Of a stretch of 64,000 bases of DNA, positions 45,482-55,494 are shown piece by piece (the first letter of the stretch is position 1; each line of letters opens with the position of its first letter). The notes beneath the pieces were generated by a model. It did not search any database, was not told where the DNA came from, and worked only from the letters and a program-made list of their open reading frames with translations. Origin of the DNA: Blasia pusilla (lineage: Eukaryota; Marchantiophyta; Marchantiopsida; Blasiales); NCBI GenBank assembly GCA_050084515.1, contig CM114271.1, forward strand, positions 31,744,001-31,808,000, in the 5' to 3' direction. The position numbers and the translations under genes are program-made.

Positions 45482-47026
45482 TTATTGGCCCAGTGGTCTG
45501 CTGCGCCACAGTTATAACAACAATTTCTCTTGATGGGTGGCGTGAAGGCCGCCGCACCCATAATCTGTCTCAAAGGTCTCTGTTCTCCGTATTCCGGAGG
45601 TACATACCGCGTGATCCAGCTTCTTCCAGGGTTTGGGGGTGGCACCGCTTGCACGGCATAACACCCTTCCCACTGTTTTGGTTCATACCATCCTTCTTCA
45701 ATAGGGGCCTCTTCTTGGACCCACCGCAGATCCCGCTGAGCAGGGTATTCTTGTACACTATGCCCCTGGGTTCCACAACTACTACACCAAACGTTGGGCC
45801 TCATCAGCCCGGGTCGTCTTCTGGGGTCCTTCTGGGCCGCCAGATGTACCTTCAACTCAGCCATTTGTTTACTGAGTTCCTCCATGGCCGATTTGCCGGC
45901 CTTCCTTGCCGTCCCTCTTACCGGACTTTCCGACCGCTGAGGACGACGCTTGGTACTTGGTCGGGTTTTAGTCTGGTGCTTGGGGGAGCGATGACGCCTG
46001 CTCTTCCCTTTCCTTTTAGCTTTTACCTCCTGCTCCGAGTCCGAGGGCTCGGACGAATCCTCTGTAGAGGATTCCGTGTCGGTGAAGGACGCTTCGTCTT
46101 CGGACGAAGCACTAGTCTGCGACGCCCCTCTTCGTTGGTGACGCCGTCTTCGTGTTCGGCGGGACTTTTCTGAAGCTTCGTACGCCTCAATAGAGGCTAT
46201 GACTGCCTCTAGGGAATCCCGTTGACCTCTCCGGCAATACCTATCCATTTCTTTGGACAAGCCAGACACGAACCAATCTACCAATTGGGAGGTAGTCGTG
46301 TGTTCTAGCTTATTCACAAGGCTCCGGAACCGTTGGGTATATTCCCGGAGAGTTTCCTTCTTTCTTCGCTTCAAGTCGCGAAGCTTTGTAAGAAGCCTGT
46401 CCTCGAACTCCAAGTCGCGGAACTCATGTAGGAAGGATTCCACGACCCTTTTCCAGGTCTCCGTGACCTTCATACCACTGGCTTGCTCGCTTCTTGAGCA
46501 GGCCCGGGAAGACTCGTAACAAATCCTCCTCTGCCCCTTCCCCGTTGGCTTTTGCGACATGGGTGAATTCAAGAATAAAGTTATCCACATCGTCTCGTCG
46601 GCCTCCAGCAAAGGTGGGGTACCTTAGCAGAGTTTTTATAGTGTTGGCCATGGGCACTGCTCTCCTGCTAGCTCCCGGGCTTGATGCTCGAGAAGGAGGA
46701 GGTAAAGGTGCCGCCCGAGGTGCTCTGATCGGCTCCTCGCCCCCTGACTCCCCAAAGGGATCCTAGGACGACTCTTCGTCCGACTGCGAGCTGGCAGGGG
46801 ACGTAGTGGACAATTTTTCCCTTTCTTTCTTCTTGGTCTTCGTCTTTGGACGAGGACGAAGACTCGGAGACGAACCAGGGGGTCTCCAAGCCGGTTCTTC
46901 GCTCCTCGCCGCCATCTGCGATCGCTCGGCCGCTCTCGCGAAGAGGGCTGAGAGCCTTCCATAAGTCTCTTGGGGGATTTGGCAACTCGCAATCACCCCC
47001 ACGGTGGCGATAGGGTAAGGGTCCAT
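45367..47026 (-). pseudogene. Gypsy gag
   Basis: The start is probably the ATG at 47,026 (MDPYPIATVGV). That frame has one stop near 46,763 and continues through LLRYPTFAGGRRDDVDNF and RASQWYEG, the retrotransposon gag core. A frameshift near 46,440 moves it into the 46,611-45,367 frame, with KRVVESFLHEFRDLEFEDRL and TLREYTQRFRSLVNKL. A basic, Ser/Glu-rich stretch follows, then two CCHC-type knuckles: CSSCGTQGHSVQEY (last Cys lost) and CYNCGAADHWANNC (intact). Gag forms the virus-like particle that holds element RNA. Confidence 0.85.
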
Positions 47027-47393
47027 GGATGGAGGTTAACTACTGATTCTTTTTACATCTACAGGAGGGTGCCTGGTGCTCCTATGCTTCCTGCCAGGTT
47101 TTCCTCCCATAGACAGAAGAACTGGGTTTTCACCAAGTACCACTATCGTCCATGGGCGAAACACCGTTCGGCGACCGGTTCTTTGACCATTCTATTTAGT
47201 TGGCCTATTTTCTTTAGCACCAATGCAGCAACTGTATTGTTATCTTCAAGCATACATTGTCTTACAGGGGTCGCTAGAGCTAGCCGATGGTCTTTAGTAA
47301 GAATTAGAATGTGGGTTGTCTAGGAGCGAAGCTTCTTTCTCCGTTCCCTGCTTCCCCATGGGTCTTTCTCTCCCTTCTCAGCCAAGGATATGA

Positions 47394-47411
47394 TCCCCGG
47401 CAGCGGCGCCA
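47394..47411 (-). promoter_or_regulatory. Primer-binding site, tRNA-Asp-like
   Basis: On minus this reads TGGCGCCGCTGCCGGGGA, the complement expected for the 3' end of plant tRNA-Asp with one difference from the common TGGCGCCGTTGCCGGGGA form. It lies 17 nt inside the right LTR, which fixes the element orientation. Confidence 0.9.
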
Positions 47412-47428
47412 AAAAGTCTTCGACTATA

Positions 47429-48584
47429 TGTAATGTCTAAGTGTTTCTTATTTACAGTCAATTGTAGAGTTCGATCCCCAAGAGGATCATTGTTGGATGA
47501 AAAGAGAGTATAAGGTGATGATTATGTTGTAAAAGGGTAATTGATTATGTAATTCAATTGTAGTATTCCAGTATCAGCTTCCGATCCTTCTTAGTACCTA
47601 TGTTTTCTTCTTCAATTCTCTCGAGTGGAGTTTAAAGGACGCTCAGGCAAGTTGTTCTCTCATCATCTCGGAACCTCACAGAGACCTCAAGAATAAAGCT
47701 GGCTTCTCCTACTTTCGGAACTCAATCCGTCGGGGCAGGTTACTCTCTGTCAAACAGATTTCATACAACTTTATATTGATTATTCCATTGATGAGAAAGG
47801 TGCGCCTGATTCACTCTTCACTCGGCAGACCCAAAAAGAATGTTCAGACATAAGCATCGCACATCAGAATGAATGAATGAATGCTTTACTACTCCATCAA
47901 GAATTGGAAGACTTCAAAGTATCTACAAGCTCGAGAGGGTACATCTCTCTTGCTTGGACCATTCCTACAGCATAAGGACGTCATGAGCGAATGATGCTAA
48001 TAGCTTCTGTCCTGTTTCTTAAATATTCTCGAGAGTAGGATCGTTTCTATGATCCGAAGAGTTCTTGATGAAGTTGGTGTCTTTTCAATATCTGTAACTA
48101 CCTAGATGTATGGTTCTCTTAGCTTTTCCTACGATCCCTATGAATCCGCGGTACAAAACTGTCCTAACTACCAATTTGATACAAAGGGTCGCGCCCTTTC
48201 CTAGTCTCATTCTGTAAATTATGTGTCGTTTCGAATCTCAATTTGCTGCGCTAAATTTCCGGAGGACGAAGTGCTTCCTTCTTCTTCGCTCTTCGTGCTT
48301 CGCTGAAGAACGAGATACTTCGTATATAGAGCTTCGTTAGACTTTGTTAAGCTTTGCTGGGCTTCGCTGAGCTTCGCGTAGAGCCTTTATACTTCTTTAC
48401 AGCTTTTGACTCTCCTCTAAGGCAAATCCTTGATCTTCATCTCTCTGCCTTGTCTTAGGAGCTTGGTGATTCACTTATTTCTTCTTGATAATAATAGATA
48501 ATCATAATCAAAATCATAATATACAAGAGTCTTCGTTGAATAAAATGATATATTCTTCAAGATTACAAAATTGTGGGTATCACA
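47429..48584 (-). repeat. Gypsy 5' LTR, complete
   Basis: 1,156 bp, starting TG and ending CA on plus. The left boundary is fixed by the primer site and by homology with 39,766-40,210; the right boundary by the GTTCT duplication. It contains a (GAAT)4 tract at about 47,867-47,882 and a run of GCTTCG words at 48,290-48,380. Confidence 0.9.
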
Positions 48585-48589
48585 GTTCT
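48585..48589. repeat. Gypsy target-site duplication (right)
   Basis: GTTCT directly after the terminal CA of the element; identical to 39,761-39,765. Confidence 0.85.
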
Positions 48590-50170
48590 CACCGCTAGTG
48601 AAATGGCCACTTTCTTGGGAAGGGTTGAATCTTTGAAAGTGCCAACTGGCTATCGCGGTGAGTTGAAAAAACTTGTGGTGAAGAAGAGATTGGGGAACAT
48701 GAAGTCTCATGACTACCATGTATTTATCCAACAAATTCTACCTTTTTGTCTTGAAGGTCTCATGAGCAAAGATGTGAGGACAACGGTTCTGATATTATGT
48801 AGAGTTATGAGGAATCTTTCACAAAATTTTGGGACGTACACATTATCCCCAACTTCATGAAGGCGTAGCTATCATCTTTTTTTTGCTTGAAATGTATTTT
48901 CCTCCAGCCTTTTTTAATGTAATGACCCATCTGCTCATTCATCTAGTGGAGGAGCTAGACATGTGTGGGCCAGTAGCATGTAGATGGATGTTCCTTTTTG
49001 AAAGGTATGTGGGAGTTATGAAGAAATATGTAAGGTCAAAAGCCCGTCCATAAGCATGTATGGTCGAGGTTTTAGATGAAGTTATGGGATTTGTGACAAC
49101 ATATATGAGAAGGTTTAAGCCAATTCATGCTCGAGTATGGGATGATGGTGAGGAAGGTGATGTTTTGGGGGTAGAATTAGAGGATCAAGGAGTCCAAGTT
49201 TGACTTTCGTGATCTACTATCGACATGGCACATCAATACATTTTGCATGATACCAAATGTATGGTGAAGTGGCACAAGTAAGGCCTCAAACCCTTCAATA
49301 CATAGTGGCTAGCTTGCTTGCATTTCCAACTTCAAATTTCAATGTCCAACCCTCATCCACACACATTGATAGAAGCTTATATTTTATAGGTTATTCAAAC
49401 ATGACAAGAAGAGAGACAACACCTTAGCAAATGTCTCGTTTTTGGATTGGGTACGGCCAGCCATCATCCACACATGTCATAGACTTAAAAAACCTCTTGA
49501 CCAAGAGGCTCTTGCCTTCTCTATACCCCCAACAAGCAAAATGCCATTGTACATAAGCATGAGACCTTACTATAATCATTATAGGATAGACAATGTTGGA
49601 ACTATACCCTTCTCTACATATGATAGTGACATTGGAGCCATATTTGTGGGCAATGATAATTTCAATCCATCCCACCCAAGGTGCTCTTATTTGTATGTGG
49701 GAGTTTTGGTTGACATTTTAGTTTTTGATTCTCACATTATTAGGGAGCCAGTAGTTCTTATGAGAGGTCGTTGGACTAGGGCAGATTGGTCATCTCATAG
49801 ACCATCTATAAAGCAAGATAGCAAAGGGTTTCTCCTTGCTAATTTGATACATGTGGAGCCACAAGATCATGAACCTTTTGTCTTCCCTTCGCAAGTCGAA
49901 CAAGTTTTTTATGGTGATATTGGTGATGGAAGTGGATGGAGAGTGGTATTGAAGAAAAAAGCCCGATCTCATAGATGTTTTGCGAGAGACGAAGATGCAA
50001 CCAATGAAAATAATTTGGATTTCTATGGATTAGAAATTCCTACAAATTTTCCTATAATTATAAAATCTCCTTGTGTAGCTCCTAGTATAGAGTTAAGTGA
50101 TGTTGAAATTAATATCTCAATGAAGGATTTCAGTAATGTGGATGTAGTGTTAAGATCCATAAATCTATGA
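48585..50170 (+). pseudogene. CACTA transposase, DUF4218 and DUF4216 parts
   Basis: Resumes the TNP2 gene after the gypsy insertion. The DUF4218 wording is KVPTGYRGELKKLV, MKSHDYHVFIQQILPF, then after a shift FFLLEMYFPPAFFNVMTHL and GPVACRWMFLFERYVGVMKK to 49,050. DUF4216 lies in the open frame 49,442-50,170 (242 codons): STYDSDIGAIF, YVGVLVDILVF, VVLMRGRW, GFLLANLIHVEPQDHEPFVF, QVEQVFYGDIGDGSGWRVVL. The frame continues without a stop across the empty-site junction with 39,765. The order TNP2-DUF4218-DUF4216 is standard for plant CACTA transposases. Confidence 0.85.
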
Positions 50171-50479
50171 TATGAGAGTTCCGACTCAGATAATTCATAA
50201 AACTATGATTATGAATAATACCTATTGTAGTTTGACCACATGATGTTATGCACTTTGCTGACTTTTTCATCTCAAAATTTTAATTGAAGTTAATTTCTGT
50301 CATGTAGAGGTAAGTAGTGTGTTTGCAATGCATTGCCTCTCATAGAAGGATGTTCCTAATTTTATTTTTTGATTTATGCTTCTTATTAGTGTACGCTTTA
50401 TGGTTGTTGTTGATAAAATTCCCTATGTGATGTTATGGGAAGGGGCAATTGATTGGCAATAAATACCAAGGACTTTGAA

Positions 50480-51355
50480 TGGACCTTGGATTCTACTTGC
50501 ACTGTTCGAACAACTCAGGGGAAGGTGGATTTGGATGCCCTTCTCATGAGTGAGGGATTCTATGATGCTTAGGGCGAGTTACCATATGGGATAGAACACT
50601 ATATTTGGGTTCTTAGAATGGAAAGGAGTAAAACCAGGAGTGCTTTAAAAATGAAATTTGTTGGGAGTTACAATGATGTTAGTGACCCATGTTGGCAACC
50701 CTTTAAGGAAGACAATGACAAAGGCATTGACTAAGCTAACAAGTCTTGTGAGTGGAGTTGTGATAGTACTGGAATTGCAAAAGTGGGAGAGACAAGGGCA
50801 GATCTGGAAGCAATCTTACAAAGTGATGGAAAATGTGATGCTCAAGGAGAGTTACCCTATGGAAAAGAACAACAAATCTGGTTTCTTAGAAGGAAGTGCG
50901 AAAGAGAAAAATGTGTCACTCATGTTGCATGTTTCTCAAAAGACACATGTAAAATAGAACATGCCACTTACGAGATGGAACGAAACGACTCTTATGATGC
51001 AATGTTGGATGGTGCAATTACAAAGGTAAATCTTGAAGAAACATTTGAAGAGGGCGACAAAAAGGCTGGTTTAATTCCTGAATATTGTGCAGATAGAGCA
51101 TCAAGTCCGGAGGATCTTTGTGAAGATGGGCATTTGGACATCTCTTCACACATGACTAACTCCATTGAAACAATCTTATTGGTTGGAAACCCAACAATTC
51201 AAATGGCCAATAGAGGACCAGACAAAGGAGTAGGCTTAAATTCTCACTCTGATTCTGTTTATGATTCTGATACTAACTCATACGCAAAATTACGTGCCCG
51301 CAAGATCAGACAAAGGAAGGAGCTTGAGACAAGCCTTGTTCAAGGAATTTTATAG
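50480..51355 (+). pseudogene. Gene with internal tandem domain duplication, in CACTA element
   Basis: One frame runs from about 50,480 to 51,355 with only two in-frame stops (near 50,570 and 50,737). Two consecutive copies of a unit of about 75-90 residues are visible: one contains DLDALL, then GELPYGIEHYIWVLR; the other contains DLEAILQSDGKCDAQ, then GELPYGKEQQIWFLRRK, followed by CVTHVACFSKDTC with three Cys. The C-terminal part is acidic to basic and ends KLRARKIRQRKELETS. It lies downstream of the transposase in the same orientation, where some CACTA elements encode a second, DNA-binding protein. The domain was not recognised. Confidence 0.5.
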
Positions 51356-51466
51356 CTTCTACATAACCTATATTGTGTTTTTTCTTGTGGTATTCTTTAA
51401 GGTTCTTGTTTTCTTATAATTGGGCTTTCTGTTTCATTTTGAAAGTAGATTGGGGTTTAGGGAAGG

Positions 51467-51763
51467 TTGAAGACTTGCAAGTGTATTATCCATAGTGCTA
51501 ACAAGTCTGTACATGTTGCATATGTTGGTAGCAGTGATCTCTGCCATAAAAAAGAGGCCTCCAGAAAGAGGCCTAGCTTGGTGGTGGTACATCCTAAATT
51601 ACCTCCTCGGAGAAGTGCAAGAATTTCCTCATCCTCACAACCAAGGAATTTCATTGAGGATGGATCTACAATGCATGAGGATGAGGATGTGGATCCAAAC
51701 TACAAGGTGGAAGAAGAACCCATGTGTTCAAGTGAAGAAGATAGCCCAAATCTGCCCCCAAAA
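51467..51763 (+). CDS. Basic-acidic exon, possibly CACTA-encoded
   Basis: An open frame with a KLPPRRSARISSSSQPR basic patch followed by an acidic tail (DEDVDPNYKVEEEP, SSEEDSP). It runs into a GTATGA donor-like site at 51,764. It may be the last or next exon of the preceding gene. Function unknown; RRSARIS-like patches occur in many nuclear plant proteins. Confidence 0.35.
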
Positions 51764-51769
51764 GTATGA

Positions 51770-52095
51770 AATTATCCCTTCAATTTGTATCATTTTGTCA
51801 TTTATTGATATCTTCACTTGCAAAAGTTACTTTGTGGAATCCAAATTAATTTATGGGATTGTTGATTGTTTTATGTGTTGGCTAGATATCTAGGTTTCCC
51901 TTGGACCAGGTCCTTCTAGATCAATTGCTCCTGGTTAAGATTCATCCCGGCCGACTAATGGTAGATCTGGGGTAGACCCTGGAAATATAAGTTTTCTTGC
52001 TCTTATTTCCTTGTTGTTTTAAAACTATGAACTCACCTTGTCTTCAATTACATCAAGTAGTTTCAAAATATCAGGTTGACACTTTCAGATTACTA
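51770..52095. other. No recognisable gene
   Basis: AT-rich flank downstream of the CACTA genes; nothing recognised. Confidence 0.4.
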
Positions 52096-52619
52096 CACTA
52101 GAAGGAATGCATTGTTTAGACACTAGATCTTACAACTAATTTTAGTTATAAATAATAGATTAAGACTAATGACTAGCTTTACAACTAAAAATGCCCTAGT
52201 TCTAAGTAGATACCTCATCAATCCTACGTGGCATTGTGGCCATCCATGACATGGATATTTTGATACTACATAAAGTTGAGTCATCAATTGTCATAGGATG
52301 AGATGGAAATAGTGAGATGATGAGCTGGAGTGTAATAATGTGTAACACGTATAACTATTATATATTGCTATAGTTGTATCTCAGTATTGTGGATAATTTC
52401 GCTCTAAATTTAGTCTTAACTTAGTATCAAAATATACGATGTTTCCATTTCTTAGTGTGCCAAGTGGCATTTTGGAGAACTACTTTTAGTTGTAACCCAA
52501 ATCAAGTTATTGAGTTTAGTCCTACTTTTGAGGCTGTGGAGAGTTATATTGCAACTATATGTAGTTGTAAAATGCAAGTTGTAGTTGTAGAATTGTGCGG
52601 CATGACTAATTTGGTAGTG
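52096..52619. mobile_element. CACTA-like terminal segment
   Basis: The segment starts CACTAGAAGG and ends GGTAGTG, with repeated TTAGTTGTA/ACAACTAA words (about eight) near both ends. The terminal repeats beyond CACTA/TAGTG match poorly and no 3-bp target duplication was found (CTA against GGC). It could be a small non-autonomous element, or the right subterminal region of the CACTA element that carries the TNP2 gene. Confidence 0.35.
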
Positions 52620-55494
52620 GGCTGATCTAGACCAAAACTAGTTCTCATTTTGATTGTTCATGAAGTGGTATTTGTTTGAGAGTATATGATTATCTTTGAA
52701 CATTACAGAAGGCCATCTTTGAACATTACATAAGAATGATTCAAAATTGAAACATGTGAAACTATATGCAACTCTTTAGCAAGAAAGTTGAGACTAGAAT
52801 CCAACATGGTAGGGATGTATTGATATTTATTAACACATAATGCAGATTCACATTACACACTTTTAAAAAATTGAAGGTATAAGTTCAAAAACCTTCAAGC
52901 ATAATAGGAGTGAATTCCAAGTTAGGAAGAACAATCCTGTAGAAATTCATATAACGTCAACAAGAGGGAAGCACCCAAACTTATACATATCAAGCTACTG
53001 TAGGCAATATCTTTTTCATTGATTTCTCAGACCATAAAATAGAACTTCCGGCTGCATGCTTCAGTTGTGTTTGTGCTGGCATGTCATCTAGGTTTGGAAA
53101 AGGCAATTCTGCATCACCTTCATGAAAAACCAAGACATCAACCTTTACAAGCTCGAGTGGAATCTATTTACCATGGCACTTGTCCCAACCAGCGATGCGA
53201 GTCACCCCTCCAATACCAACATGCTCCCATCCCTTTCGGCTTTTTGAAAGGAAAACTTGATCTCCAATTCTTAACTCCAAAGAGAAACGAAGACTTATGT
53301 TGAATACTCTTGAAGGTTTCCCCATAATTAGTCATCCTCATAACAAGAGATTAGAATATATGATCTTATCTTCTTGAGACTCCATCCATTGCTGGGATGG
53401 ATGGAAATTTCAAGATCGTAAGAGCATCCATGCACTTCTACAATGAAAATGTACATGTTATCAATTCCCAACATGGCCAGCTTGTATTTATCAAAAACCC
53501 TTTCATGGCCTCAATAGTGGAGAACCTCATGATCATTTGTACATTGAGCAAGACCAAGATAGAATGATTACCACATGTTTCTCTTTTATATCATGGATAG
53601 TTGACAACTTCGTCTTTGGTTTTAGTTTTGTCACTTGCTCAATTTGGAAGCTCTCCTTTTCCTTTGGTAGCAACCTGTTGACTAGTAGGGATAGTGGTGG
53701 ATGGAGGCATCTGAAGTTTGGGACTATGGGCTACTGCAATATCCATATCAAGACCATCTTTTGGATGTTGCTCAAAATCAATGTTGTCACAAATAGCATT
53801 AAGTACTAGTTGGTCAGCTTTAGAAGAAGGAATGCTTGTAGGAAGAATAGACTTCTTACCTATTGCAACCACCTCCATGTCAATCTATTTTATAATTGAT
53901 TTGATAATGTCAATCTATTTTATCAATGGAGAGTGCCATCAATCAATCTATTTTATCAATGGAGAGTGATTTTATCAATCTATTTTATCAATGGAGAAGT
54001 ACTGAGTTTATATTGAATAGTATGATTTCCAAGTAAATAAAATTTGAAAGAAAATTGGCTCATCAATCTTTTAGACATGGAAGATAGATATTTTTAGGGA
54101 TTTATAAGGTTTGAACCTAATAAAGACTAGTTAAAAATTAACCATGCCCCTCCAATGGACCTTTAAGAAGTACTCAAAATAAATTAAAAATTTTAAAATT
54201 TAAATATATTCTCTAAAGGTTAAGAAAAAATGAAAAAGATTAGAAATAGATTTTCTTTCAGATATTTGAAGAAGATTTATTATTTTGACACACTCTCATA
54301 TTTACTTTTTTTATTTTCCCAAAATATCAAACATATTATTTTATTTCATTTTTGAAATATTTTCTAATATTTTAATGATTAAAATCTTCCCCTCGCTCTA
54401 CTTTTCAGTTTAATATAGGTCCATAGGGTAAGTTTAAGAATAGACTTCATGGATAATATTTTTTTCAAAATAAGAAGTCACATCTTCTTATAAAATATAA
54501 ATTGAAAATCTTCTAAAATATGAAAACATATTTAAATCTAATAAATACACTTATATATATTTTTATTCTAACAAACATTTCCATCATCCTACTTGCCACC
54601 TTATCAAAGAATAACCTTGGAGAAAACTCAGAGACGTTTCATGAACTCACTTCATGGATAACTTTTATGATTGGCTCACATTCACATGTCTTCAAGGTTG
54701 GTAGAGGTCATGGTGTGGGGCCCTAGGGTAATCGTGTTGGTCATAGGTTTGGTGGTGGTCAAGGACCGCTAGTCACAAGGGTTGATGGAACTGGTGTGGC
54801 ATATGGTGATCTTTGTTTGCCTTGATTGCCAATCTAAAGTAGTGGGTGACTGCCCTATTGACTCTACAATATCTAGCCAATGTTAGGATTAGGGATGCTC
54901 AACCAATAATGGCGGAAGTAGATGATAGTGTGTATACGGATTTGGATTTTATGTTTGGTGGAGGGAAGTGCCATTATGACCTGTGGTGCGGCTAGAGCAT
55001 CTAATTTGTGTGGTGTTGCTTTGGAATGAGATCCACAATGAGGTGAGGCTGGTTGGTAGATATGATAGTCAAATTGCTTATGAAGTTGGAGGTGGTAAGG
55101 ACTCCATTGATGGGTCCTAGTCGATCGCCATTGAGTACCGTTCTTAGTGAGGGATTGAGTATGTCTCATGGTGTGGCAAGATTTCTAGTGGAGAGTATGA
55201 GATCTCGAGAGGAGCTAGAAGTGAGTATATTTTTGGGGGCGATGATGAAGATGTGCCCTTTATTTTCTGCCATGGATTTGGAGACTTTAAGAGTGGGCTC
55301 AATTGAGGTGTTTCGATTGGTCACTATATTATGTGAGATTGGTGGTGTTGGTGCCTCGAGTGTAGAGTTAGCCATAGTGGAGATTGTATCTTTTGGTGGT
55401 GAGACGATTGTGGCATTGTTGATATCGATTGAGTCTAGCGACACGTGGTAATCGGTATCAACTTGAATGAGGAGTTTCCCACGAGGCCAACAAG
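52620..55494. other. Unassigned AT-rich DNA
   Basis: No secure gene. Minus-strand frames at 53,878-53,300 contain wording such as MRFSTIEAMKGF and KYKLAMLGIDNMYIFIVE, faintly like a DUF4283-type gag-related domain, with several stops. A short triplet of TCAATCTATTTTATCAATGGAGA repeats lies at 53,880-53,995. The plus ORF at 55,053-55,451 and the minus ORF at 55,444-55,166 are mutually overlapping and unrecognised. Confidence 0.35.
53880..53998 (+). repeat. Short tandem units, about 25-30 bp
   Basis: Three to four near-identical copies of CAATCTATTTTATCAATGG occur around 53,880-53,995, with spacings of about 30 bp. Confidence 0.75.

Larger units (their letters stand above)
39766..48584 (-). 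mobile_element. Ty3/gypsy LTR retrotransposon inserted in CACTA transposase
   Basis: 8.8 kb, oriented on minus. The right-hand (5') LTR is complete at 47,429-48,584 and the left-hand (3') LTR is partial at 39,766-40,210. Both element ends are TG...CA on plus, and GTTCT flanks both sides. Reading order on minus: LTR, primer-binding site, gag, protease, RT, RNase H, integrase, an extra ORF, then the truncated LTR. The shared 445 bp of the LTRs differs at about 8 positions (roughly 2%), so the insertion is fairly young although the coding region has several stops and shifts. The tRNA-Asp-like primer site and a post-integrase ORF suggest the Tat/Athila side of plant gypsy elements (inference). 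Confidence 0.95.

Noticed and set aside
47871-47900. End of the gypsy LTR placed where the two copies stop matching
   Set aside because: The TG...CA end with the GTTCT duplication at 48,584/48,589 shows the LTR runs on; the left copy is truncated.
48829-49053. Independent small gene with a hydrophobic N terminus
   Set aside because: It is the continuation of DUF4218 of the CACTA transposase in a shifted frame.
55053-55451. 132-codon plus-strand ORF as a gene
   Set aside because: The opposite strand is also open over much of it and no motif was recognised on either.
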